Assembly (NCBI RefSeq): GCF_000516985.1
Contig: NW_006917095.1
Coordinates: forward strand, 3,298,942 to 3,362,941
Source of the DNA: Pestalotiopsis fici W106-1
Lineage: Eukaryota > Ascomycota > Sordariomycetes > Amphisphaeriales > Sporocadaceae
DNA length: 64,000 nt
Direction: 5' to 3'
Part shown: positions 34,277-47,210 of the stretch, one piece after another
How the letters are laid out: every line of letters starts with the position of its first letter
Position numbering within the stretch: position 1 is the stretch's first letter
The notes under the pieces: model-generated
Seen by the model: only the letters and a program-made list of their open reading frames with translations
Database searches by the model: none
Told to the model about the DNA's origin: nothing
Program-made: the position numbers and the translations under genes

Positions 34277-35891
34277 CTATAGAGAATCCATCGCTGCCCG
34301 TGTTGATAGCTGCTCGTTCTTATTGCCGAGCTTGGATATCTGGAGAAACGCATCGACGCCGTAGCCCTCGAGGCTGTGCATCTCCAGCTTGCCGGCCCAG
34401 TACTCGGCATACACTCTACTGAGCGGCAGACCGACACCCAGTCTTAGGTGCGGTGGCCGTGCCGAGAGCGAAGTCAGAGATCCGTCGTGGGCGGGCTGGC
34501 CAACTTGACCGTCCTGGAGGCCGCTGAAGTTGCCATCGACGCGCAGTTCCTGTAGAGTCGCTGCCATGAGCGGAACCTTGGTCAGGTTCTCGAGGCGTTG
34601 TCTGCTCCGTGGCCCTTTGCTAAAGGACCATAGATACGGTAAGATATCACGCGGTATCCCGCCGCCCTGATCCGAAACACGAATAATGACGTGTTGCTGT
34701 GCTTCGCAGAGTGTAACTTCTATTGGCGGCGGAGGTAGGTGTTTGTTTTTGCTTTTGGCGTGGTGATCAATTACTGCCTGGACGCTGTTCCTCAGCAGCT
34801 CCCCGATAATGTACTCCAAATGTGAGAGAATGTAGGGGAATGTCGACTCGAGATGCCCCGTGATCTTGATTTCTGGAATTTGCACATCAGGGCCATTGGC
34901 AACCCTGGCCAGGGCCTGAACGGCCTCTCCGCAACGCTGCACTACGTCATTGGCCACACATTTAATGAAGACTTCGCCAATAAAGTCGGACTCTGAGAGT
35001 TTAGCACCAGGTGAGAACCAGGGGGAGTTGAAGGTCTCGGTCAGGGCAAGGTGTTGCTCTGCTATTACGCGGCGGGATATGCGCTGCAGAGATGATACAT
35101 GTCAGTCTCCTAATCGACGGGACGCAGCAATGATTTGGACGTACCGATCTTAATATAGTGTTCATAAAGGTGTCCAGCTCCTCCTTCTCCATCAGTCCAT
35201 TGCACTGCAGGATTCCCATTGCCAGCTTGGGAATGACGGACAGATGCGCCCGCAGCATCCTGGCAATGTCTTGGCAGAAGGCCTCATTATCCTCGAGAGT
35301 CTTGATCTCCTTGACTCGCCGAAACGTATCGAATGCATTGTAGTAAAGCTCGTAGACGTCGCTAATGTGGGGGTTCGTGACTACGACATAGGGCAGGCGC
35401 TGCATGTCCCGAATCCGATGTGCTATGCGGGTGGGAAGCTCAGTTCGCACGTAGTTGGCCGAGGAGATTAGGCGCGACTCGGTTAACGAGCGGCCAAACA
35501 CCATGAGCTGACGCAATGATATTGGGCGTGCCTCTTTTGCAACCCAACTGCAATGAAAACATGAATATTAGCAATCTGAATCAAGCCAGGAATAATAACA
35601 AAGTATTTTGGTTAAGCCTGGTATATATGTGTATATAGCTGGAGGAGCTGGGTATACGCACTCGTCGAGCACTTGAACGGGGCGCCATTTCGTGGTGGTT
35701 TGTATACCACGAGCTTGCCAGTCATTCGTCGTTGTAGTCGTCGTAGTGCTGCCGACAGCGGTGGTGCTATTGCTATTATTGCTGGTGCTGCTGGTTTGTC
35801 CTGTGTGAAACTGTTTGGCGGCAATGTTTGCGGGCCTGGCTGTCAACCGCAAGGCCCTGGTGGCATTTTGCACCGCGAGTGACGACAGCAT
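34277..35891 (-). CDS. Mitochondrial PDK/BCKDK-family protein kinase
   Basis: Exons 35891-35662, 35547-35145 and 35083-34277 encode 479 aa; introns are 114 and 61 nt, in phase. The protein belongs to the GHKL-fold mitochondrial kinases that inactivate pyruvate or branched-chain ketoacid dehydrogenase. A presequence rich in Arg/Ser/Ala (MLSSLAVQNATRALRLTARP) is followed by a Thr/Ser stretch. The helical domain reads PISLRQLMVFGRSL, then ANYVRTELPTRIAHRIRDMQ and LPYVVVTNPHISDVYELYY. The ATP site shows the N-box ELLRNS (E306, N310), DQGGGIP (349-355) and a GVGLPLSRVYAEYWAGKLE G-box. I cannot decide between PDK and BCKDK (yeast Pkp1/Pkp2 split). An upstream in-frame ATG at 35927 would lengthen the N-terminus; the later ATG gives the better presequence. 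Confidence 0.9.
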
Positions 35892-38800
35892 TGTGACAAG
35901 TCCATATGTGCGCACGACTTTCCCCACCGGTAGATTCGAAGAGATGGAAACTGCCCAGTTGCTGATGTTTATGAATAAGAGTCACTACGTTAAAAGTTGA
36001 AGATTGGGGCGGGAGTGAATTCGCATTTAGCTGCAAGTGAACCAGCCGGAGAAAGGTATTGGTTACTGCCGGTGTCGCAACGTATGACTCTCTGCATATA
36101 TGAATCGTAAGAGAGCTCGAGAGTTGTAGCTCTGGGATTTTGGACCGGTGTGGCACCAGACCAGGACTCAAAAAGAAAAGGCAGACCGGATGGTCCCTAG
36201 CGCAGCGACATGTGAGTGAGTGAATGAATGAGTGGGCAAGTGAGGAGGGGACTGGAGCGAGGTCTGAGGAATTTTACCCCACATTGACTGGCGCCTCTCT
36301 ACCTCTAGTGGGTTGCGACTCTGCAGCTCTGCATACAAATGGGGGGTGATTGCAACGGCAAGTCGATGGACTCGGCAGCATAATACAATAGAGCACCTGG
36401 CAAATTGCTATTCGCACCTTCGGGCTGAACAGTAGCGAGTAACAACCTGCGGTCGCAGGAGCTTTAAGAGATCCGTACTGCGTGGACAGGAATCTCTGAA
36501 AGTACAGTATAGACTCGAAGCGAACCCTTCACGTGTAAAGGCCAACCCATTTAGATATATAATATATATTATCGGACGCGTCGAACGTGGGGATGGGTGT
36601 ATTGGCGCGCTTGTCCAATGGCTGATATGCTCGCAGCGGAACAACTGGGCTTGGCCTAGCTACTACTACTACTACCTGTCTGGACACCAGCAACGCCAAG
36701 GCGATCTCTAGGTTTGGGTAGATTGAAAAGCTTCTTTATAAAACATGGCCAAAGACGGCGAGGTCCAACTGTGGGCACCCCAGGGCCTTCATGATGAATT
36801 GAAAGCGGACCAAAGCAATACCATCACATCGTAAAAGAATAAAAGTCTCTCGCCTTTTTCAATGTGGCTTTGGTCGAAGATGCCCTACGACATGCGGCAT
36901 TGGAGACGATGCAACCTACACATTTGAAGCTGAATCCCAAAAGATTACATTTATATGGCCAAACCATCCATGCAAACAGGGATAGCTACCTTGATCTACA
37001 CTACGCGTGCTGCGCATATGACGCTGATTCTATGGACGAGTTCAATATTATGGAGTGCTCAGAGTCATGAATATTCCCTATAACTTGGGAGTAAAGGGTG
37101 GAAGAAGCTTGTGGCATCGCACAAGACGAACAATAAAGAGGATCCATTCGTATAAAGGTCCAGGACAGTTCATGGGAATAAACATCGCCCGTCAGCTCTG
37201 CAACAAATGGTATGTGAGGATGGTTATAGTTGACCAAGCCCTACCTACCGAGATGACTTTATACAGACGTCATTCAGTAGCACATAGGGCCCTGGCAGTC
37301 TGGTGGGGCCCTAGTGGCTGCGAGTACAGTAAGTATAGGCCGACAGATATTTGCGTTCTAGGCGGGTACCTACTTGGACGTGTAGTTTTGGCCGGATGCA
37401 GATACTGTGTACGCCCATCTCACGGCTTTATCAGGAAACTTACTGCCTCAATCGGGGCTCCATACATGTACGATAACGGTCGAATAGTCCCCGAAGGATA
37501 TTTAAAGTGATATTTTGGATAAATCTTGACTATTGGGACAAGTGTCGAAATCAAGACCTTCATCATGTACATACGACAAGCAATGTACAAGTATCATATT
37601 TTAATACACAGCCCGGAGCTTTTCCAATAATTCCCCACCTGGAGAACCAAAGAGAACTTGCAGTAAGCCGTTCATGCCGAGTTCTGCAACAGCTTGCTCT
37701 TCATCACTGTTCCATGTGCCTTTCTGGCGGTGATGTTGAAGCCTCGGCGCGCGATTGCAACAAGGTACGCACAACAGTGTTGCCTCTGAGGCGTCTGCAC
37801 TCTAAGTCAGCATTGGGACTTGGTGGAAACCTTTAGTGAGGAGGGCAAGAACTGAATGCTATGTGCAGTAAGTCGGACCGGCAAGTAAATGTGTAGGCAC
37901 CTTATTGATCTAGCATGTACAAGGTAAGCAGCACGCACACATTGAATCATGGCTGGCAACAGTCTCCGCGGCTGTGCTCACCCCTGCCCGCACTAGTACT
38001 CAAGCCTCTCCTTCGACCTCAAGTGCTTGCCTGCTAGACCTTGCGCCAAGGTCTGGGACAGCCCACCTTGGCTGTGAATCGCTCCAAAGCCTAGCACCTG
38101 CACAGAGCACAGCGCGCAGCCTGTGTGTTTCCCCCAAAAAACGAAGAAAGCTCTCTTTCGTACACCTGCACCTGACGACATCACCTACACCAACCTAACC
38201 CGTTGTCCAGAATTGTAACTTCCCCCTCCATCATCAGACGCGGAGGCGGTTTGTTTATTCCTCGCATTCTTATTTTGCTTCGAGGTCCATCTTTACTCTC
38301 GTCGCCAGCACCTACCTATTTACCCACCAGTGCTTTGAGATTTCCCACATCTAGGTACTGTACCTACTAACACTCTGGGGAAAACCGCCGCCGCCGCCGC
38401 AGTTTACGGTAGGCAGTAGCAGAAAGGAAGCTCTTGCCTTTCTGTCAGTTACAAAAAAAGCGTCATCCGACCCCGCCGACCAACAAAATCGTCGTCAACC
38501 ACGACCCGACTGAGCAGCCCAGCGCAGCGGACAGTCGCACGCGATCCCACGGGTCGTACAGACATTGAACCTTCCAGCCTTCGCCATACGCACTTTGTCA
38601 TGACACTTTGAGGAAACCAGTCACAATGGTGAGACTGCCCCATACTTCCTACTTCCTTCGCATGTGAGCACCGCGGCCTTGTCCAGCTCACCAACTACAT
38701 CAACCACCACCCCAATTCCTTGCATCTTTTCCTGTAATTCTTGTTCTTCCTGATTACGCAAGCGCAAGTACACACACAAACACATACTTTTTGTTCCGGA

Positions 38801-38914
38801 TTCGTGCATATACACTTGCAGCAACAGACCTGTACAAACCATTGCGCATGCTGGGTTTGATTGTGCGCTATTGAACAACCAAGCAATCCGTACTGCACCC
38901 AACTTCCTTTGACC
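35892..38914. other. Intergenic / long leader of the USP7-type gene
   Basis: 3 kb with no supported gene. It includes a GTGAGTGAATGA microsatellite (about 36210-36240), TATATA-rich sequence (about 36555), a CCG-repeat (about 38385-38400) and long pyrimidine-rich tracts near 38210-38760 that look like promoter and 5' UTR. An ATG followed at once by a strong donor (ATG|GTGAGA at 38625) is a possible upstream start. Confidence 0.45.
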
Positions 38915-41900
38915 ATGGATGACGATAAAGAAAATACCCCCCTTCCACCCCGTCTCGGGAAAACAAGCCCAGATTCGAAAGTTAACCGTCAAAACAATTC
39001 GCAGAGCTACGATTCAGAATTCCATTCTCCAAACGAGATGGTTATTGATACCCCGGACGAGCTCGCTTCTGCCGAGAACGAGAAGGAACAGGTTGTCGAC
39101 ATAAACCCAGAAAGCTTAGAAAATGGCCCCGATGCCAAGGAGAACGCCATCCTAGCAACTGATTGTATGTTGCAAGATTACCCATGTCCCAAGCCCTACT
39201 CCTGTCAATCTATACACAAAACTGACCATCAACCATTTCAGTCGAGGCTATGAGAGATCTGGTCCTTCCTCCCTTGCTCGAAGAACCCAAGATCCTGGAA
39301 GATGCCGTCTCTACATGGAAGATCGAGAACTGGAGAGCCTTTCAGAGTAAAAAGGAACATGGTCCCATATTCATGGCTGGTGGTTTTCCCTGGTGCGTGA
39401 ACACAGAACGATACAAATTTGAGTGGCCTGGCTGACTTGGACTTCGAAGGCGTATTCTCCTTTTCCCCTACGGCAACAATGTAGACCAATGTTCACTCTA
39501 TCTCGAGCATGGTTTCGAGGATCCAAGCACAATACCAGAGGACTGGAGTTGCTGTGTGCATTTCGGCCTGGTCATGTCCAACATCAACGACCCATCTCTC
39601 TTTGTGCACCACCAGGCACACCACCGCTTCACCAAGGAGGAGAGCGATTGGGGTTTCACAAGATTCCTCGAGTTCCGGCGCATGTTCAATTCCGACTTTG
39701 AGGGCTCTGGTCGTCCTCTGGCTGAGAACGACTCTGTTCTGTTGACAGCTTATGTTCGAATTGTCGAGGACGAGACCGGTGTGCTTTGGCACAACTTCAA
39801 TAATTACGACTCGAAGAAAGAGACTGGCTACGTCGGTCTCAAGAACCAGGGCGCCACGTGCTATTTGAATTCTCTTCTCCAGTCTCTGTACTTTACCAAC
39901 GCCTTCCGAAAGGCCGTATATCAGATACCTACCGACAACGACGACAGTCCTACCAACAGCGTATATGCCTTGCAGAGACTATTCTACCAACTCCAGACTT
40001 CGAACAATGCTGTTGGAACAAATGAGCTTACCAAATCTTTCGGTTGGGATACTCGCCATATTTTCGAGCAACAGGACGTTCAAGAGCTTTCACGCAAACT
40101 GATCGAGCGCATGGAGGAGCGGATGAAGGGCACCGCTGCTGAAGACGCTCTGCCTCGGATGCTCAGTGGCAAGGTCAAGACGTATGTCTCTTGCATCAAT
40201 GTGGACTACGAATCGAGTCGTATAGAAGACTTCTGGGATATTCAGTTGAACGTCCGCGGCTTCCCAACACTAGAAGACAGCTTCAAGGACTACATCCAAC
40301 AAGAGACTCTGGACGGCGACAATAAGTACTGGGCTGGTGACGAATTCAAGTACCAAGATGCAAACAAGGGTGTCATCTTCCAGAGCTTCCCAGAGGTTCT
40401 CCACTTGCACCTGAAGAGATTTGAGTACGATATCCAGCGGGACGCCATGATGAAGGTCAATGATCGATTTGAGTTTCCAGAAGTTTTCGATGCCGCGCCG
40501 TTCCTCGAAAAGAGTGCCGACATGTCGGAGCCCTGGGTGTACAAGCTTCATGGTGTCCTGGTACATAGTGGAGATCTCAATGCTGGCCACTACTATGCTT
40601 TCTTGAAGCCGAACAAGGACGGATGGTTCTACAAGTTCGACGATGACAAGGTGACCAAAGCTACCATCCGGGAAACCCTTGAAGAAAACTACGGTGGCGA
40701 GTTGCGTACATCGCAGGGCCCTTACCGCACCTCGATTTCCAAAAAGCCGATTATGCGTTCGGCCAATGCATACATGTTGGTGTACATTCGTGAGCCTCGC
40801 CTCGACCAGGTTTTGATGCCAGTCACTCGGGAAGACACACCGGCTCATCTCCGGCTAAGACTAGAGGAGGAGGCTGCTGAGAGAGAAGCGAAACGCAAGG
40901 AACGTGAGGAGCAACACCTGTACCTGACAGTTAAGGCCGTCACCGGCGAAACGTTCAAGCATCATGGATCCACCGACCTTACAAACTTTGACACGGACCC
41001 GAAGGAAGATCCTGCCGCACCGAGGCTCTTCAAGGTCAAGAGAAAGGATTCGATGGAGTCCCTCGTGGCGACTATTGCCGAGGACATGAAGGAGGACCCA
41101 CGCAAGCTTCGACTTTGGATAATGGTTAATCGCCAGAACAAGACCACACGACCTGATCAACCAATCATGGACTTGAAACCCACCATTGAAGAAACGTATG
41201 CCAGATCAGTCAGTACTAGCCGCGATGCATCGCTGCGAGTCTGGGTCGAAGTCGCTGAGGAGACCAACGAGCAAGGCGAGGCTGTCTGGCCAACCTACCA
41301 AGGTGGCGCTAATGGTGTTGTCGTTAAAACCGATCTCATTCTGCTCTTTCTCAAATTCTTTGATCAGGACAAGCAGGCTCTGGAGGGCGTCGGTCATGTC
41401 TATGTCAGCAAGGAGAAGAAGATTGAGGATCTCGTTCCCATTATCTCCAAAAAGATGGGTTGGGGCGAGAAGCTGCCTGCTGGAGAGCAAGTGGCCATGT
41501 GGGAGGAGATCAAACCACAGATGATCGAGTCATTAAAGTCTAGGCAAACTTTGAAGGCGGCTGAACTTCAAGATGGAGACATCATTTGCTTCCAGCGCGT
41601 GCCCGAGCGCAAGGCTGGCGATGGCTTAGCGAGCTTGGCTAAGATTCCTCGCTTGAGCGAGAAACCCACAAATGGCGCTCCGCGGAAATGGGATCATTTT
41701 GAGGATGCTCGCGAATACTATGATTTCCTTGTTCACAAGAGGGACGTCCGATTCTGGCCTCACCCCCGCTGCGAGAAAGGATACGAAAGCTTCAGCCTCA
41801 CCATGCCTGAAAGACTCACCTATGATCAGATTGCCGAGCGTGTTGGGGACAGCCTCGATGTCGATCCCACACACATTCGGTTCTTCACCGTCAATGCAAG

Positions 41901-42830
41901 CACTGGCAATCCAAAGGCTCCTCTCAGGCGCACAGCTCAACAAAATCTGGGTCAAATCCTCAGCTCGGATAGGAACCACCCCGCCAATGCACAAGCCAAG
42001 AGCGATTCGCTCTTCTTCGAAGTGTTGGACATGAGTCTCGCAGAGCTTGACACAAAGAAGAGTGTCAAGGTCATTTGGTTGTCCGAGGGCATTTCCAAAG
42101 CGGTAAGCCACGCAAATTTTGTCAAATAGGTGTAACCATGCTAACTATGAATAGGATACCTATGACGTGCTTGTCAACAAGGCTGGCCACATTGAGGATT
42201 TGGTGCAGGCTTTGGTCAAAAAGGCCGGGATAGACGACGAGCAGACAGGCGGTCGCATCCGAGTATACGAGATACATCACAACAAAGTCTTCCGGGAGCT
42301 CCCACCAAGCTATCCGGTCCTTAGTATCAATGAATACACGGATGTGGTGGCAGAACGAATCCCTGAGGAGGAGCTTGATGCGGATGAAAGAGATTTTATC
42401 AAGGTCTTGCACTTCCAGCAGGACAGCAGTCGAGTCCACGGAATTCCCTTCAAGTTTCTACTGAAAGATGTAAGTGGAACCGGGTACATCTTGTCCTGTG
42501 CCAATGATTGCAGTACTAATCACGAAGCAGGGAGAGGAATTCTCGGAGACAAAGAAACGTCTCGAAAAGCGCACAGGTATCAAAGGCAAAGCATTCGAAA
42601 AGATCAAGTTTGCTTTGATTCGCCGATATGGTAAACTCACATATCTCGTTGATGGTAAGTCTGCCAGAAGTTGGCTATGCGCCTGCTCGCTTCGTTGACC
42701 ACGCTGCTAATGAATCATAGACGATATCCTCCATCAAGAAGGTGGCCTTGAAGAAGATATCTCACTTGGCCTGGATCACGTTGACAGAACAAGGAGTATA
42801 CGGAACGGCTCAGAAATGTTCCTCAAATAG
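38915..42830 (+). CDS. Ubiquitin carboxyl-terminal hydrolase, USP7/Ubp15 (Ubp21) type
   Basis: Six exons, 38915-39164, 39242-39392, 39450-42102, 42155-42469, 42531-42654 and 42721-42830, encode 1200 aa; introns are 52-77 nt. This cysteine protease removes ubiquitin from substrates and links to cell-cycle, trafficking and chromatin control. Order: acidic N-terminus; MATH/TRAF-like domain (about 85-250; STWKIENWRAF, LFPYGNNVDQC, HFGLVMSNINDPS); USP catalytic domain (about 262-560). The Cys box is GLKNQGATCYLNSLLQSLYF (C271) and the His box is HSGDLNAGHYYAFLKP (H514). The C-terminal half carries the USP7-type ubiquitin-like repeats. Domain order and length match USP7/HAUSP and yeast Ubp15. The start at 38915 is the first clear ATG in frame. 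Confidence 0.95.
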
Positions 42831-43889
42831 ACGGACAAAGTGCGGGTTGGGACCGCATTGCACTGACCTCGCTTTCACGGCAGCGATCCGTGGCTGGTGT
42901 TTAGGATTATCAGAACCCACAAGTATCTCGCATTGTGATTTTTTTTACAAAATCCGCTTCTACACACGACTGAAGTATTCCTAGCCCATTAGGCCTACTC
43001 ATGCATCTGGCTATTCTCGATATTGGGCTCCCGTAGTACCCGAGAGCTTTTCGAGACAATAAGTCTTAGATGAAATGGGTTGAGACACGGGAGCGATCTC
43101 ATGACGGCATAGAGTTTGATCTTTGCTCCTGGATGTGGCAAGAGGCTGTGGTCTAAAGAGCGCGAGCGAACTTGTACAACAGGGGCGTCGGCAGTAGACC
43201 GGGATGATTGTACTCAAAGCACCAACATGACAATAATATTCATTGGGAACAAGACATTTAGTCCCATAGAACATGTGGCTACTGACGCTCATTAGTACAT
43301 TGTATATATTTTACACCTCATTCTCGGCTCCTGCCGCATTTGAGAATCGTCCAGGCGAATGTCGTGCGCTGAAACCTACCATGAGAGCTTTTAGTATAGG
43401 TAGACGACTGTGGAACGAAAGCCACCGATTAAGATAGCTAGATACTTGATCAAACAGTTTTGGTGGAAGTTTCGAAAGCACATTGATCCGTGACACAGTA
43501 GAGGATATGTCATTTACCCTATTAATATACACATCTTGTACCAAGAAAGATTCAGTTGAGCATTATGTATCATGACTGGTTTACTTTCTACTTGAACTAG
43601 GCACATGGAATACACTGGTCAATAAAGTAGGTACCTACTTCACAGCCAAGGCAACAAGCCAGGTTTATAAAAGTGGAATCGACTGCGAGACTAGCTTGAC
43701 TAGCAGCTACATAGTCAAGGCGGTGACAAGTGGCAAGATAAATTCCTTTATCGCCTTCGCGACCCAGTCCGATAAGGGAGCTTACCGTCCTAGGGTCCCC
43801 ATTCAATCGATCGCAGACGACCGTACGGCGCAAGCGACATCCCCAGTGTCACCCACTCGCTCAGTCACCTCTTTTAGACCATCGCGACA
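42831..43889. other. Intergenic
   Basis: 1.06 kb between tandem plus-strand genes; no other gene or RNA recognised. Confidence 0.5.
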
Positions 43890-44608
43890 ATGAATTCACT
43901 ACCAGGCAACGTTGGTGCTGCGGGCGGCGGGGGTTATGATCCCAATGACCCAAACATTAAGCGAGTACGGCAACATTCTCAACTTCCTGACTTTCCCTAT
44001 GCTAGGAACGCCATCGTAGCTGACTTGCAAACTCACTGTAGATTAACGCCATGATGGAGTCGTGCTTTGGCAAGACTGCCATGTCCGGAGTGATGGGTTT
44101 CGGTATGGGTGGTCTGTTTGGAATGTTTATGGCTTCTGTAAGTCACCATTGCCGTCCTTGCGACAATACATTTTCTCCTGCCTCCTATACTACGATGCCC
44201 ACTTTGCAAGACTAGCCGGAACGTGATACTGACGGTATATACTTCCCATTGCAGATGTCCTACGACACGCCATACCATGTCCCGGGCGCGCCGGGCGCCG
44301 CACCAAAAGAACTCGCCTCCCTGCCTCTTCGCCAACAGCTCGCCACCGGCTTCAAGGACATGGGCACGCGATCCTACAGCATGGCCAAGAACTTTGGCAA
44401 GGTCGGCGCCATGTTTGCCGGTATCGAGTGCGGCATCGAGGGCTTCCGGGCCAAGAACGATCTCGCCAACGGCGTCGCCGCGGGCTGCCTTACGGGCGGC
44501 ATCCTTGCCCGGGGCGGCGGTCCCATGGCTGTTGGCGGCGGATGCGCCGCTTTCGCGGCTTTTTCGGCGGCTATTGATGCCTACATGAGGAGTCCGGGCG
44601 AGGAGTAA
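43890..44608 (+). CDS. TIM22: Mitochondrial import inner membrane translocase subunit Tim22
   Basis: Three exons, 43890-43964, 44042-44137 and 44255-44608, give 174 aa, the usual family length. Tim22 is the channel of the carrier translocase that inserts multi-pass proteins into the mitochondrial inner membrane. Diagnostic sequence: [20 protein letters not shown] (first membrane segment), FMASMSYDTP, and [40 protein letters not shown] is the hallmark Tim17/22/23 region, with the conserved intermembrane Cys pair (C in ESCFGK and C in GIECGIEG). The Gly-rich start [14 protein letters not shown] is ordinary for ascomycetes. Introns 77 and 117 nt, phase 0. Confidence 0.95.
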
Positions 44609-45392
44609 ACGAGGGGTACTCGGCAAAAGGAACGAAGAAAGAAAAAGAACAACGAATAGTTTCAGTTGGGTTCATACCCTTTACGACGTTTCGAAATTAT
44701 CGCAAAGACGTGGCTCGACACAACATTTACGACTAGAGCCGGTGTACGATGAGCTTGTACGATGAAAGAGAATACCCCTTTTGGATGATCTGGCCAGCTT
44801 GCAGGTTTTCTGTTTGATAATGGACGGATTTTAACAGCGCGGCTGGACTGTATAAAATGAAGGGACTTATGCATAGCATCGTGGCGTTTTTGGGGAAACA
44901 CAAAGATATAGAAGGAGTTTAGCGACATCTCCACTAGATTTAGGTCTACTTTTTGTGGTAGCCAGGGTATGACTATCTTGATCATGAGAGAATATACTCA
45001 TTCCAGCAAGATGGCATGTTAATACTTTCTGCTTCATGTTTCGTTGACACTGCCATTGTCCAGAGGTTACGCCTGACGACACGGGAACCCGATCAACTTA
45101 GTATAATGTTATGAACACAAGGCCCGGAAGTTGCCAATCTAATCGATCGTTTCCATGTAATGGCTAATTTCATTCGTCATTAGACTAAGAATCTATAAGT
45201 GGTATATGGCTTCTCTCTTCTCCATCATGACCGAAAAAATGAATAAAACGCCTCGCTAAAGGATACAACATGGTTGGTGGTCACACCAGGGGGTCTTGTG
45301 GAACAAGATTATAATTCCGACTCGCTGGTCATCCTTGGTGTGACCATTCTTGCTTTTTATAACTTCCATCAAACAACATATGCAAGATTTGC
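44609..45392. other. Intergenic between convergent genes
   Basis: 784 bp of 3' flanks; no feature supported. Confidence 0.5.
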
Positions 45393-47210
45393 TCACGACG
45401 CCTTGTAGACTGAGAAACTCCCGAATTCCCAGTAGGCATTCTTAAAGGCCGATGGATAGTTGGCGACATAGTCTTCGCAACTGCTGGGACAGCCACTGTC
45501 GGCATAGACGTTGCCTGCCCAATCACCGCACAGATCGATATTAGCAATGATGCTCTGGTTTTTGAAATGGCTCGAGATGGAGCAATCAGTATTGGGGAAA
45601 TCGGCAGAGGCGGTACCCCACGAGCTCGGGTCGGGGCTGTCGCCGGCCGTGATGTCGTCGGGGATGCTGTCACGGGCAAACTGCCACATGCGAATACCGG
45701 CATCGCGCCACTCGACGGCCATGACGCCGCCGCCGCCCGAGTTGAAGCCGGAGCCGTAGCTCGAGTCGGCGTCGCCCAGGACGCCGCAGCCGGCATTATC
45801 GTTGGTGTTGTTGCTGCACGTCTTGTACTGGACCGTGCCCGTCATCTTGCGCTTGACCTTCATGTCGCAGCCGTCGTCGGTGTGCAGCGTCATTTGGTTG
45901 CCGTCGGTGGCCTTGTTGACGGCCTCCATGACGTCGATTTCGCCATTGGTCGGCCAGTTGCTGGGGTCGCTGAGCCAGAGCGCCGGCCAGGTGCCGCATC
46001 CGTAGGGCGTGTGCTTCACGTCAAAGATGAAGAGGCCGCTGTCGTACTGCGTCTTGGACGTGACGCGCACCGAGAAGCGGCCCGTTGAGGCGTCGGGACT
46101 TGATGTGTTGCCGACTGAAGTGTCGACCCTCAGAACGGCCGTGCTTGAGGAGGCATATGTGAGGTTCTGTAATGGACAATCATGTTAGTATCATTGCTAA
46201 TTTTGAACCATCTGACAGGCACTTACAAGTGACTCGGCCCGCGCTTGAGGGACATAATGCACGAAACCCGACGTTGGGTCATATCCTTCAAAGTAATCAA
46301 AGTTGTCAAAGAAATCAGTTCCAGAATCTGTATGGTGAGTCGGAATGTTAGTAATTTTGGTCATGTTTTGTTACAGGCGCAACAATGTAAAATGATTCAA
46401 CTTACAGGAATCCTCCAATGCGTAAGTCAGCTTGCTATAGTCGGGATACCGATTGGCCTTGGCGACCAATACTCCGGTAACGACTCCGACAATAATGGCG
46501 ACGATCAAGACTAGTGCAACGCCGGCCCATGTCCTCTTGCGCCAACCACGAGGGTCCCATCTCGAGGCAGCGTCTCGCTTCATGTCTGCAGTTGGTCTCG
46601 GTGGCAGCTTTGCACTGGCGTATGAGGGAGGTCGTTGTGTAAGTAATTCAACAGAACCTTGGCGATCGTGGACATGAAAGCTGGTCGGGCCAGCCGACCG
46701 GAAGTGGTTGTTACCCCCATTGTTATATGCGTCAGTCCAGCCCATATTTTTCGCTGTTGTCGCTGGAGCACCTGGACCCAGTGTTATCGTCGATCCTGCT
46801 CTAGCCCAGTCAAGCTTCTCGTTGTTCTGGGTTTTCTCAGAGTCCCACCACCCTGTCGTCTTTTCTTCGTTGCCTTCTAGATGCGCCACTAATGCCACTG
46901 TAGTAGCTGCAGCCGTAGTACCTGACAAGTGCTGCTGTTGTTGCTGTGCAGCCTGTGCCCCTGGGCCGCTGCTAGTATTGAGCTCCCTAACCGCAATTGT
47001 GGTGGTTCTATGGCTGGCAATCGGGCCTGTCGTCCGCTGTGACGACCCTGGTATTACCGGTTTGGGACCTTTCCAATATTCGAACGGGGTATAACCGAGA
47101 TGCTCACGCTGCAGGTTCAATGCTGAAGTACCAAATGCTGCTGCCTGGTACGAGGTCTTGGTCCTTCTGATGTGATTATTGTTCTGAGATTCTTCATCGG
47201 TCAAGGGCAT
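45393..47210 (-). CDS. Membrane-anchored GH16 endo-1,3(4)-beta-glucanase-type protein
   Basis: Exons 47210-46406, 46327-46227 and 46166-45393 (introns 78 and 60 nt) encode 559 aa. There is a long cytosolic, Gln/Thr-rich N-terminus and a single transmembrane helix at about 229-251 (type II, WRKR on the cytosolic side). The lumenal GH16 domain begins with FFDNFDYFEGYDPTSGFVHY. Catalytic motif NGEIDVMEA has nucleophile E378 and acid/base E383. KTQYDSGLFIFDVKHTPYGC and GTWPALWL are typical of the laminarinase-like subgroup. It probably remodels cell-wall beta-glucan. The start is the first ATG in frame; upstream there is only a TTG. Confidence 0.92.

Noticed and set aside
35568..35661. Apparent frame conflict between exons 1 and 2 of the mitochondrial kinase
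   Set aside because: Resolved by the donor GTGCGT inside the GAG-TGC codons, giving VLDDWVAKEARP in phase.
37055..37510. 151-codon plus-strand frame
   Set aside because: Codon use and composition are non-coding-like, with no motif and no splice partners.
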